From Clavibacter michiganensis (GTDB taxonomy: Bacteria; Actinomycetota; Actinomycetes; Actinomycetales; Microbacteriaceae): a stretch of DNA of 64,000 nt. The notes below the pieces were generated by a model. The model worked only from the letters and a program-made list of their open reading frames with translations. It made no database searches and had not been told where the DNA came from. This document shows positions 51,908 through 59,902 of the stretch, piece by piece. Positions within the stretch are counted from its first letter, which is position 1, and each line of letters starts with the position of its first letter. The stretch lies in the NCBI RefSeq assembly GCF_002151125.1, contig NZ_MDJZ01000017.1:310001-374000 (forward strand), read 5' to 3'. A program made the translations under genes and the position numbers.

Positions 51908-52297
51908 ATGACGCGCCCTGTCGGCCCCGCGACCATGCAGATCGGCGAGCTCGCCGAGCGCACCGGCCTCTCGCACCGCACGCTCCGCCACTACGACGAG
52001 ACCGGGCTCCTGCGCCCGTCCGGCCGTTCCGACGGCGGCTTCCGCCTCTACACGGACGAGGACCTGGAACGGCTCCTCCTCATCCGCCGGATGAAGCCGC
52101 TCGGCTTCTCCCTGGAGGAGATGATGCGCCTGCTCGAGGTCTCGGACGCCCTCGACGCCGCCGGGCCGGACGACGACACCGCGTCGCTCCGTGCGGACCT
52201 CGCCGCGTTCGTCGTGGACGCCGAGGAGCGCCGCCGCCGCCTCGCGGAGCACCTCGCCATGGCCGACGAGTTCCTCGACCGGCTCCGCGCGCGCTGA
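51908..52297 (+). CDS. MerR-family transcriptional regulator
   Basis: The 129-residue protein has the MerR winged helix (MQIGELAERTGLSHRTLRHYDETGLLRPSGRSDGGFRLYTDEDLERLLLIRRMKPLGFSLEEM) followed by a coiled coil (DLAAFVVDAEERRRRLAEHLAMADEFLDRL). There is no effector domain and no Cys, so it is the short MerR type. GGAGG precedes the first ATG by six bases; the ATG at codon 10 is a weaker alternative. It is divergent from the MshA-like gene. Confidence 0.88.
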   Translation: MTRPVGPATMQIGELAERTGLSHRTLRHYDETGLLRPSGRSDGGFRLYTDEDLERLLLIRRMKPLGFSLEEMMRLLEVSDALDAAGPDDDTASLRADLAAFVVDAEERRRRLAEHLAMADEFLDRLRAR

Positions 52298-52361
52298 CCG
52301 GCGCGGCCCGCGGGCCCTGCCCGGCGCGGACCCTCACGTGACGGCCTCGTACCATGGGGAG

Positions 52362-53987
52362 GTGTCGACCATCACCCCTCCCCGCGCGCCCGCCTCGGCG
52401 TCCGCCTCCCCCGTGCTCCGCGAGGCGTCGCGTCGTCGCACCTTCGCCGTCATCTCCCACCCCGACGCGGGCAAGTCCACGCTCACCGAGGCGCTGCTGC
52501 TGCACGCGCACGCCATCGGATCCGCGGGCGCCGTGCACGGCAAGCAGGGCCGCAAGTCCACGGTCTCCGACTGGATGGACATGGAGAAGGAGCGCGGCAT
52601 CTCCGTGAGCTCCGCCGCGATCCAGTTCACCCACCGCGACACCGTGATGAACGTCGTCGACACCCCCGGCCACGCCGACTTCTCCGAGGACACCTACCGC
52701 GTGCTCTCCGCGGTGGACGCCGCGATCATGCTCGTCGACGCCTCCCGCGGCCTCGAGACCCAGACCATGAAGCTGTTCGAGGTGTGCCGGCAGCGCCGCA
52801 TCCCGATCATCACCGTCATCAACAAGTGGGACCGCCCCGGCCGCGAGCCGCTCGACCTCATGGACGAGATCAAGGAGCGGACGGGCCTCCTGCCCACCCC
52901 GCTCACCTGGCCGGTCGGCGAGTCCGGCGCCTTCTTCGGCGTCGTCGACCGCTCCACCGGCGAGTGCGTGCACTTCACGCGCACGGCCGGCGGCGCGAGC
53001 ATCGCCCCCGAGACCCGCATGTCGCCCGAGGAGGCCCTGGCCGCGGCCGGATCCGCATGGACGGACGCGGTCGAGGAGAGCGAGCTGCTGCACGAGGAGG
53101 GCCAGGACCACGACGAGGAGTCGTTCCTCGCCCGCCGCACCACGCCCGTGCTCTTCGCGGCCGCGGTGCTCAACTTCGGGGTGACCCACATCCTCGACGC
53201 TCTCGACGCCATCGCGCCCGCCGCGCAGCCGCGCCCCGACGACAAGGACCGCACGCGCCCCGTCGAGGAGGACTTCTCCGGCTTCGTCTTCAAGGTGCAG
53301 TCGGGCATGAACACCGCGCACCGCGACCGCCTCGCGTTCATGCGGATCTGCTCGGGCGTCTTCCACCGCGGCATGACCGTCACGCACGCCCAGACCGGCC
53401 GCCCCTTCGTCACGAAGTACGCGCAGCAGCTCTTCGGCCGCGAGCGCTCCACCGTCGACGACGCCTACCCGGGCGACGTCGTGGGCCTCGTCAACGCCTC
53501 CAACATCCGCGTCGGCGACACGCTCTTCGACGGCGCGCCCGTGACCTTCCCGCGCCTCCCGCAGTTCGCGCCCGAGCTCTTCCGCGTGGTGCGCTCCAAG
53601 GACACGAGCACGCACAAGCAGTTCCGCAAGGGCATCGAGCAGCTCGACCACGAGGGCGTCATCCAGGTGATGCGCTCCGACCTCCGCGGCGACCAGGCAC
53701 CGGTCCTCGGCGCGGTCGGCCCCATGCAGTTCGAGGTCGTCGTCGAGCGCATGACGAACGAGTTCCGCGCACCTCTGCGGATGGAGCCGCTCGAGTACCA
53801 GGTGGCGCGCATCACCGACGCGGCATCCGCACCGGCCCTCGCGAAGACGATCGGCGTCGAGGTCCTCGTCCGCTCGGACGGCACCCACATCGCCCTGATC
53901 ACCACCCCGTGGCGCCTCAAGGCCATCGAGCGCGACAGCCCCGAGCTCACCCTCGTCGACGCCGCGACGGCGCTGCCGGACGCATGA
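52362..53987 (+). CDS. prfC: peptide chain release factor 3
   Basis: The 541-residue GTPase frees release factors 1 and 2 from the ribosome after termination. It shows G1 SHPDAGKSTLTEALL, G2 KERGISVSS, G3 DTPGHADFSEDTYR, G4 NKWDRPG, and the RF3 C-terminal domain VGPMQFEVVVERMTNEF. The GTG at 52362 is chosen since TACCAT lies six bases before it (leaderless pattern). The open frame extends 57 codons upstream into the MerR gene. Confidence 0.95.
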   Translation: MSTITPPRAPASASASPVLREASRRRTFAVISHPDAGKSTLTEALLLHAHAIGSAGAVHGKQGRKSTVSDWMDMEKERGISVSSAAIQFTHRDTVMNVVDTPGHADFSEDTYRVLSAVDAAIMLVDASRGLETQTMKLFEVCRQRRIPIITVINKWDRPGREPLDLMDEIKERTGLLPTPLTWPVGESGAFFGVVDRSTGECVHFTRTAGGASIAPETRMSPEEALAAAGSAWTDAVEESELLHEEGQDHDEESFLARRTTPVLFAAAVLNFGVTHILDALDAIAPAAQPRPDDKDRTRPVEEDFSGFVFKVQSGMNTAHRDRLAFMRICSGVFHRGMTVTHAQTGRPFVTKYAQQLFGRERSTVDDAYPGDVVGLVNASNIRVGDTLFDGAPVTFPRLPQFAPELFRVVRSKDTSTHKQFRKGIEQLDHEGVIQVMRSDLRGDQAPVLGAVGPMQFEVVVERMTNEFRAPLRMEPLEYQVARITDAASAPALAKTIGVEVLVRSDGTHIALITTPWRLKAIERDSPELTLVDAATALPDA

Positions 53988-54017
53988 CGGCGGACGTGTG
54001 ATCCCGCGGAGCCGGTC

Positions 54018-54491
54018 GTGACCCCCTCAGCCGGTCACGACAGGTCGAGCGCTGATCCGAGCCGTACGAGCGTGACCTCCATGACCGGTCACGACCTCGT
54101 GGACGCGTCCGTCGGCACCGACGCGTCGGCCATCTCCTCCGGGGCCGTCGGCCGGGACGGGGGCGCGCATGCCTCGGCCATCGTCGTGCTCGGCCCCGCC
54201 ATCGACGCCCAGACCCGCTGCGTCCACTACGGATCCGCCCTCGACGTCGTCGCCCTCCGCGCCCCCTGCTGCGACGCCTGGTACCCGTGCCACCTCTGCC
54301 ACGCCGCCGTCGCCGACCACCCGCTCGAGGTGATCCCGCGCGCCGAGCACCACCTGCCCGCCGCGCTCTGCGGCGTCTGCCGCGCGACCATGAGCGTGCC
54401 CGAGTACCTCGCGGCCGATGCCTGCCCGAGCTGCGGCGCCGCCTTCAATCCGGGCTGCGCCGCGCACGCCCACCTCTACTTCGCACCCTGA
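54018..54491 (+). CDS. CHY zinc-finger protein
   Basis: The 157-residue protein has a disordered N-terminal third, then a CHY zinc finger: TRCVHYGSALDV, CCDAWYPCHLCH, ALCGVCRATMSV, ACPSCGAAFNPGCAAHAHLYF. The Cys/His pairs provide about three zinc sites. Bacterial members are small and of unknown role. The GTG at 54018 has GGAG about eight bases upstream; ATG at 54081 is an alternative. It follows prfC by 30 nt. Confidence 0.85.
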   Translation: MTPSAGHDRSSADPSRTSVTSMTGHDLVDASVGTDASAISSGAVGRDGGAHASAIVVLGPAIDAQTRCVHYGSALDVVALRAPCCDAWYPCHLCHAAVADHPLEVIPRAEHHLPAALCGVCRATMSVPEYLAADACPSCGAAFNPGCAAHAHLYFAP

Positions 54492-54591
54492 GCCCCTGCT
54501 CGGCGCGCGCGTCCGCCGTCGCCCACGAGCTCCCCGCGCCGTTCCGGATCGCGGCGGACGGCCCGGACGCCGACACCAGCCGCGGAAGGAG

Positions 54592-55971
54592 CTACCCGCC
54601 CGCCGGCATGTCCGCGAAGCGCGAGAAGTGCCCGTGGAACCCGACCGTGATGGTGCCGGTCGGGCCGTTGCGGTGCTTGGCGACGATGAAGTCGGCCTCG
54701 CCCGCGCGCGGGTTGTCCTTCTCGTAGGCGCTCTCGCGGTGCAGGAGGATGACCATGTCGGCGTCCTGCTCGAGCGATCCGGACTCACGGAGGTCGGAGA
54801 TGGCCGGCATCTTGTCGGCGCGCTGCTCCGGCCCTCGGTTCAGCTGCGACAGCGCGATGACGGGAACCTGCAGCTCCTTCGCCATGAGCTTGAGCGCACG
54901 CGAGAACTCGGAGACCTCCTGCTGGCGCGACTCGACCTTCTTGCCGCTCGTCATGAGCTGCAGGTAGTCGATGACGACCAGCTTCAGCCCGACCTTCTGC
55001 TTGAGCCGGCGGCACTTGGCGCGGATCTCGACGAGCGTCATGTTCGGGCTGTCGTCGATGTAGAGCGGTGCGTCGTTGATGCGGCCGCGGGTCTGCGCGA
55101 TGGTGGTCCAGTCCCGCGCGTCAACGGTGCCCTTGCGCATGCTCTGCAGGGGCACGGAGGCCTCGGCGGAGAGCAGGCGCATCGCGATCTCGCTGCGCCC
55201 CATCTCGAGGCTGAAGAAGATGGAGGGCATGTCGTACTTGATGCTCGCGGCCCGGGCGAAGTCGAGCGCCAGGGTCGACTTGCCGAGCGCGGGGCGCGCC
55301 GCGACGATGATGAGCTGGCCGGGGTGCAGGCCGTTCGTGAGCGCGTCGAGGTCGGCGAAGCCCGTGGGCACGCCGGTCATCTGGCCGTCCTTGCCCTTGG
55401 CCGCCTCGATCTCGTCGATGGCGACGGTGACCGCGTCCGTCAGCGGCACGTAGTCCTCGGCCTCGACGCCGCCCGTGACGCCGTAGATCTCGGCCTGCGC
55501 GTTGTTCACGAGGTCCACGACCTCGCCCTCGCTGGCGTAGCCCATCTGCACGATGCGGGTGCCGGCCTCGACCAGGCGCCGCAGCACCGCCTTCTCCGCG
55601 ACGATGGACGCGTAGAAGCCCGCGTTGGCCGCCGTGGGCACCACGCTCGTGAGCGTATGGAGGTAGTCGGCGCCGCCGGCCCTGCTGAGCTCGCCGAGCT
55701 TCGTGAGCTCGTCGGTGACCGCGATGACGTCCGTCGGCTCGCCGTGGGAGTACAGCGACAGGATCGCGTCGAAGATGATCTCGTGCTTGGGGATGTAGAA
55801 GTCGATCGCCCGCACCTGCTCGACCGCGTCGGCGACGGCGTCCTTGCTGAGGAGCATGCCGCCGATGGCGCTCTGCTCGGCGAGGAGGTCGTGCGGCGGC
55901 GTGCGCTCGTGGCCGGCGCGCTTGTCGCGCTCGTCGCGTTCGCCGGCGAGACCCAGATGGGCGATGGACAC
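54592..55971 (-). CDS. dnaB: replicative DNA helicase
   Basis: The 459-residue hexameric helicase unwinds the chromosome at the fork. The N-terminal DnaG-interacting domain (PHDLLAEQSAIGGMLLSKDAVADAV) is followed by the RecA-like core: AARPALGKSTLALDFA (Walker A), VVIDYLQLM (Walker B), SQLNRGPEQRADKMPAISDLRESGSLEQDADMV. No intein interrupts it, unlike some actinobacterial dnaB genes. The GTG at 55971 has GAGGGGAG upstream. DnaA-box-like sites lie 170-190 nt upstream. Confidence 0.96.
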   Translation of the reverse strand: MSIAHLGLAGERDERDKRAGHERTPPHDLLAEQSAIGGMLLSKDAVADAVEQVRAIDFYIPKHEIIFDAILSLYSHGEPTDVIAVTDELTKLGELSRAGGADYLHTLTSVVPTAANAGFYASIVAEKAVLRRLVEAGTRIVQMGYASEGEVVDLVNNAQAEIYGVTGGVEAEDYVPLTDAVTVAIDEIEAAKGKDGQMTGVPTGFADLDALTNGLHPGQLIIVAARPALGKSTLALDFARAASIKYDMPSIFFSLEMGRSEIAMRLLSAEASVPLQSMRKGTVDARDWTTIAQTRGRINDAPLYIDDSPNMTLVEIRAKCRRLKQKVGLKLVVIDYLQLMTSGKKVESRQQEVSEFSRALKLMAKELQVPVIALSQLNRGPEQRADKMPAISDLRESGSLEQDADMVILLHRESAYEKDNPRAGEADFIVAKHRNGPTGTITVGFHGHFSRFADMPAGG

Positions 55972-56142
55972 GTGCGGCTCCCCTCGGACGGCTGGGCGGA
56001 TGCGCCCGCACGACCGTTCTAGCTCGGACCTCCGACACCGCCCGGGACGGGGTCGACCGGACCGCTCACGGGTCCTCTCGCGACCCGTTCGACGGGCGCT
56101 GCCCCACGATATGGATCGACCCCCCACGGCACCAAATGCGCC

Positions 56143-56163
56143 TGTGGACGAGGGTGTGGACAA
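56143..56163 (-). promoter_or_regulatory. pair of DnaA-box-like sites in the dnaB upstream gap
   Basis: On the minus strand TTGTCCACA (56155-56163) is a perfect actinobacterial DnaA box, and TCGTCCACA (56143-56151) has one mismatch; they are in the same orientation, 12 bp apart. Further weaker matches (TGTGGnnnn) are scattered through 56180-56340. The 457-nt gap between rplI and dnaB holds no gene I can support. They may couple dnaB expression to DnaA. Confidence 0.5.
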
Positions 56164-56380
56164 AGTGGGCGAAACGCCGGGGATCGTGTGGAGTACCTGG
56201 GGATGGGCCTGTGCACTACCGGCATATTTCAGGACGGAATGCAGTTCTGACCAGGGCCTAGAAGTTCCACACCCGATGTGGGAAAACTAGTCTGCACCAG
56301 GGCTTGAGAGTTCGTCTGCTAGGGCCGGGCCTGTGGATGGGCCTGGGGATCCGGTGCCCTCTGACCGGCCGGTTAACCGC

Positions 56381-56415
56381 CGATGGCGGTGGGCTCCAAG
56401 AGCCCACCGCCATCG
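56381..56415 (-). terminator. rplI operon terminator
   Basis: A perfect 15-bp stem, CGATGGCGGTGGGCT (56381-56395) with its complement at 56401-56415 and loop CCAAG, lies 14 nt beyond the leftward rplI stop. It ends the rpsF-ssb-rpsR-rplI operon. Confidence 0.85.
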
Positions 56416-56428
56416 ATCTCGTGCTGCG

Positions 56429-56881
56429 TTACTTCGCGGCGACGACCTGCAGGCTGATCGTGGCGACGATGTCGTCACGGAGCCGGATCGTGGCCTCGTG
56501 GTTGCCCGTGGCCTTGATGGCGTTGGGGATCTCGATCTTGCGCTTGTCGACCTGGCCGATGCCCGACTCCTCGACCGCCTTGGCGATGTCGGACGTCTTG
56601 ACGGAGCCGAAGAGGCGCCCGCCCTGGCCGGCCTTGACGGTCAGCTTGACGATCTTGGCCTCGAGGCGGCTCTTGAGGTCCTGCGCCTCCTCGATGGTCG
56701 CGTGCTCGCGAGCGGCACGCGCGGCCTTGATCTGCTCGATCTGCTTCTCGCCGCCGCGGCTCCAGATGACCGCGAAGCCCTGGGGCACGAGGTAGTTGCG
56801 GGAGAACCCGTTCTTGACCTCGACGACGTCTCCGGGGGAACCGAGGCCGGAGACCTCGGTCGTGAGGATCACTTTCGACAT
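56429..56881 (-). CDS. rplI: 50S ribosomal protein L9
   Basis: The 150-residue protein has the L9 N-domain ([37 protein letters not shown]), the connecting helix ([28 protein letters not shown]) and the C-domain ([18 protein letters not shown]). It binds 23S rRNA near the L1 stalk. It is last of the rpsF-ssb-rpsR-rplI operon, 11 nt after rpsR. Confidence 0.97.
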
Positions 56882-56892
56882 TCCATTACCCC

Positions 56893-57156
56893 TTAACGGC
56901 CGGAGCCGGCGTAGGGGAGAAGTGCCATCTCACGCGCGTTCTTGACTGCGCGCGCGATGAGGCGCTGCTCCTGCACCGAGACACCGGTGATGCGACGAGC
57001 GCGGATCTTTCCCCGCTCGGAGATGAACTTGCGGAGGGTGGCGACATCCTTGTAGTCGATGACGCCGACGCGGATGGACTTCGCCGGGGCGGCGTTCTTG
57101 CCGCCCTTGGCTCCGCGGAGAGGCTTGCGGCGGTCGCCGCTGCTCTTTCCAGCCAT
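56893..57156 (-). CDS. rpsR: 30S ribosomal protein S18
   Basis: The 87-residue protein ends [53 protein letters not shown], the S18 core; it forms the S6:S18 heterodimer. It has no Cys, the zinc-free form. It follows ssb by about 36 nt. Confidence 0.97.
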
Positions 57157-57192
57157 GATTCTTCCTGTCTTTCGTACGTAGTGCGACGAGCC

Positions 57193-57747
57193 CTAGAAGG
57201 GCGTCTCGTCGTTGAAGTTGCCGGGGTTGGACCAACCGCCGTCGCCGCCGCCGGAGTTGCCACCGGAGCTCGCGGGGGTGCCCCACGGCTCCTCGGCCAC
57301 CTGCTGCTGCTGGGGCTGCCCGCCGCCGAACTGGCCGCGGCCACCGCCACCGGAGTTGCCTCCGCCGGAGTTGCCGCCACCGCCGGCCGCGCGCGTGACC
57401 TGCGCGGTCGCGTAGCGGAGCGAGGGGCCGATCTCGTCGACCTCGAGCTCGATGGAGGTGCGCTTCTCGCCCTCCTTCGTCTCGTACGACCGCTGCTTGA
57501 GCCGGCCGGTCGCGACGACGCGCGAGCCCTTCGTGAGCGAGGACGCCACGTGCTCGGCGAACTCGCGCCACACGCTGGCACGGAGGAAGAGGGCGTCGCC
57601 GTCCTTCCAGTCGTTGCTCGCGCGGTCGAAGGACCTCGGCGTGGATGCGATGGTGAAGTTGGCTACCGCCAGCCCGTTCTGCGTGTACCGCAGCTCCGGA
57701 TCACTGGTGAGGTTGCCCACGACCGTGATGATGGTTTCGCCGGCCAT
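57193..57747 (-). CDS. ssb: single-stranded DNA-binding protein
   Basis: The 184-residue protein has an N-terminal OB fold ([86 protein letters not shown]), then a Gly/Asn/Gln-rich linker, and an acidic C-terminal tip NFNDETPF used to recruit partner proteins. It sits between rpsF and rpsR, the usual order. Confidence 0.97.
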   Translation of the reverse strand: MAGETIITVVGNLTSDPELRYTQNGLAVANFTIASTPRSFDRASNDWKDGDALFLRASVWREFAEHVASSLTKGSRVVATGRLKQRSYETKEGEKRTSIELEVDEIGPSLRYATAQVTRAAGGGGNSGGGNSGGGGRGQFGGGQPQQQQVAEEPWGTPASSGGNSGGGDGGWSNPGNFNDETPF

Positions 57748-57750
57748 CGA

Positions 57751-58215
57751 CTACTCCCCGGTCTTCTCGCTGGAAGCAGCCTGCGCTGCCGGCTTGCCGG
57801 GCGTCGCCGGAGCGGCGTCCGTGGCGGGAGCCGGAGGTGCGGCGTCCGCGGCCTTGGACGTGGCGGCTGCCTTGCGGGCGGCCTTCTCGTCGGCGAGCTT
57901 CGCGGCGGAGGCGACCATGGCCATGGCCTCCTCGGCACGCAGCACCTTGGTGCGCATGACGGCCTCGGAGAGACCCAGCTGGCGGTCGAGCTCCTGCGTG
58001 GCCTCGCTCGTGGCGGTGAGCTGCACGACGGCGTAGATGCCCTCGTTCTTCTTGTTGATCTCGTACGCCAGTCGACGACGGCCCCAGACGTCGACGTTGT
58101 CGACGGTGCCACCGCTGGTGCGGATGACGTTGAGGAACTTGTCGAGACTGGGAGCGACGGTGCGCTCATCGATCTCGGGATCCAGGATCACCATGAGTTC
58201 GTACTGATGCGTCAC
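57751..58215 (-). CDS. rpsF: 30S ribosomal protein S6 with extended C-terminus
   Basis: The 154-residue protein has S6 ([54 protein letters not shown]) followed by an Ala/Pro/Lys-rich tail of about 45 residues, longer than the usual 95-125. The GTG at 58215 is preceded by GAAGGAGGTGGG, and the open frame extends upstream without similarity. First gene of the operon; a perfect hairpin lies in its leader. Confidence 0.95.
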   Translation of the reverse strand: MTHQYELMVILDPEIDERTVAPSLDKFLNVIRTSGGTVDNVDVWGRRRLAYEINKKNEGIYAVVQLTATSEATQELDRQLGLSEAVMRTKVLRAEEAMAMVASAAKLADEKAARKAAATSKAADAAPPAPATDAAPATPGKPAAQAASSEKTGE

Positions 58216-58241
58216 TAACCCACCTCCTTCGGACTTGAACG

Positions 58242-58260
58242 GTCGCAGACGATCTGCGAC
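58242..58260 (-). promoter_or_regulatory. hairpin in the rpsF leader
   Basis: GTCGCAGA (58242-58249) and TCTGCGAC (58253-58260) form a perfect 8-bp stem with a 3-nt loop, 27-45 nt before the rpsF start. Bacterial rpsF leaders can carry an S6:S18-binding structure with a conserved CCG; CCG occurs twice just downstream of the hairpin here. The identification is tentative. Confidence 0.4.
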
Positions 58261-58378
58261 AGGAGGGTATGTGCATCTGTCCGCGCGGGGCAGGGGAATC
58301 CCGTTGCCGGGCGGACAACCTCGCAAGACTACCGGATGGGGAGGGGTCGCACCAGGCCGCGTGGCGCCGTGATGCGGA

Positions 58379-59809
58379 TCAGGCCCGCTCGGCGGCCCAC
58401 CACGCGACGAGGCGGCGCTCGGCCTCGTCCTCCGGGAGCGGCCCCTCGTCCAGGCGCAGCTCGAGGAGGAAGCGGTAGGCGCGGCCCACCACCGGGCCCG
58501 GCGGCACGTCGAGGACCCGCATGATCGCCTCGCCGTCGAGGTCGGGCCGCACGGCCGCCATCTCCTCCTGCTCGGCGAGCTCCGCGATGCGGGCCTCGAG
58601 GTCGTCGTAGGCGAAGCCGAGGCGGTCGGCCTTGCGGCGGTTCTGCGTGGTGACGTCGGCGCGCGTGAGCATGTGCAGGCGCTCGAGCTCGGGGCCGGCG
58701 TCGCGGACGTAGCGGCGCACGGCGGAGTCGGTCCAGCCGCCCTCCGTGTAGCCGAAGAAGCGGAGGTGCAGCTCGATGAGGCGGGCGACCGACGCGATCG
58801 TGTCGTTGTCGAACCGGAGGGCGCGGAGGCGGCGCTTGGCCATCTTGGATCCGACCACGTCGTGGTGGTGGAAGGTGACGACCCCGCCGGGCTCGAGCCG
58901 GCGGGTGGACGGCTTGCCGATGTCGTGCAGGAGCGCCGCCAGGCGGAGGACGAGATCCGGCGCCTCGCCCGGGTGGCGGGAGCGCTCGTGGTCGATGGCC
59001 TGGTCGAGCACCTGCAGGGAGTGCTGGTAGACGTCCTTGTGGCGGTGGTGCTCGTCGGCCTCGAGCTTCATCGCGGGGAGCTCGGGCAGCACGTGCTCCG
59101 CGAGGCCGCCCTCCACGAGCAGGTCGAGACCCGCGCGCGGCTCGGGGGTGCGCAGCAGCTTGGAGAGCTCGTCGCTGACGCGCTCGACCGAGATGTCGAG
59201 GATCCGCGGGGCCATGTCGCGGATGGCGGCGAGCGCGGCGTCCTCTAGGCGGAAGCCGAGCTGGGACGCGAAGCGGACCGCCCGCATCATGCGGAGCGGA
59301 TCGTCGCCGAACGAGACCTCGGGCGCGACGGGCGTGCGGAGCACCTGGGACAGGAGGTCGTCGATGCCGCCCGACGGGTCCACGAGCACGACCTGCGGCA
59401 GGCGCACGGCGAGCGCGTTCACGGTGAAGTCGCGGCGGACGAGGTCCTCCTCCAGCGAGGAGCCGAACTCGACCTCGGGCTTCCGGGAGACGCCGTCGTA
59501 CTGGTCGGTGCGGTAGGTCGTGATCTCGACCTGCTCCCCTCTCACGCGCGCGCCGATCGTGCCGAACGCGCGGCCGATGTCCCAGTGGGCGTCGGCGACG
59601 GGCTTCACGATCTCGAGGATGCGGTCGGGCCGCGCGTCGGTGGTGAGGTCGAGGTCGGTGGCGGCCCGGCCGAGGAAGGCGTCGCGCACCGGTCCGCCGA
59701 CGAGGGCGAGCTCGTGGCCGGCCTCGTGGAAGGCGCGCGCGAGCACGGCGACCGGGGGCGATGCGGCCAGCTCGCGGAGACGCTCGAGGGCCTGTGCGAC
59801 GCTGTGCAT
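58379..59809 (-). CDS. cca: CCA tRNA nucleotidyltransferase
   Basis: The 476-residue enzyme adds or repairs the 3' CCA of tRNAs. Features are [28 protein letters not shown] (polymerase beta-like catalytic Asp pair), [32 protein letters not shown], and a C-terminal HD-type domain ([25 protein letters not shown]). The size and HD domain match actinobacterial CCA enzymes. TAGACT lies eight bases before the ATG at 59809. The open frame continues upstream only as a shadow of other genes. Confidence 0.93.
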   Translation of the reverse strand: MHSVAQALERLRELAASPPVAVLARAFHEAGHELALVGGPVRDAFLGRAATDLDLTTDARPDRILEIVKPVADAHWDIGRAFGTIGARVRGEQVEITTYRTDQYDGVSRKPEVEFGSSLEEDLVRRDFTVNALAVRLPQVVLVDPSGGIDDLLSQVLRTPVAPEVSFGDDPLRMMRAVRFASQLGFRLEDAALAAIRDMAPRILDISVERVSDELSKLLRTPEPRAGLDLLVEGGLAEHVLPELPAMKLEADEHHRHKDVYQHSLQVLDQAIDHERSRHPGEAPDLVLRLAALLHDIGKPSTRRLEPGGVVTFHHHDVVGSKMAKRRLRALRFDNDTIASVARLIELHLRFFGYTEGGWTDSAVRRYVRDAGPELERLHMLTRADVTTQNRRKADRLGFAYDDLEARIAELAEQEEMAAVRPDLDGEAIMRVLDVPPGPVVGRAYRFLLELRLDEGPLPEDEAERRLVAWWAAERA

Positions 59810-59902
59810 GGTCGGACAGTCTACGGCGGGACAGCCACCCGCATCCGGCGTCCACGGCGAGCGCACACGGGTCGCGCGGGGCCGGCGCTTTAGAATCGCC
59901 AG

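Noticed and set aside
54592-55971. Intein in dnaB
   Set aside because: The coding sequence is of normal length with continuous helicase motifs and no Hint or homing-endonuclease signatures.
56143-56340. Replication origin at the DnaA-box-like sites
   Set aside because: There are only two good boxes, no clear unwinding element, and dnaA and dnaN are not adjacent; a regulatory site for dnaB is the simpler reading.
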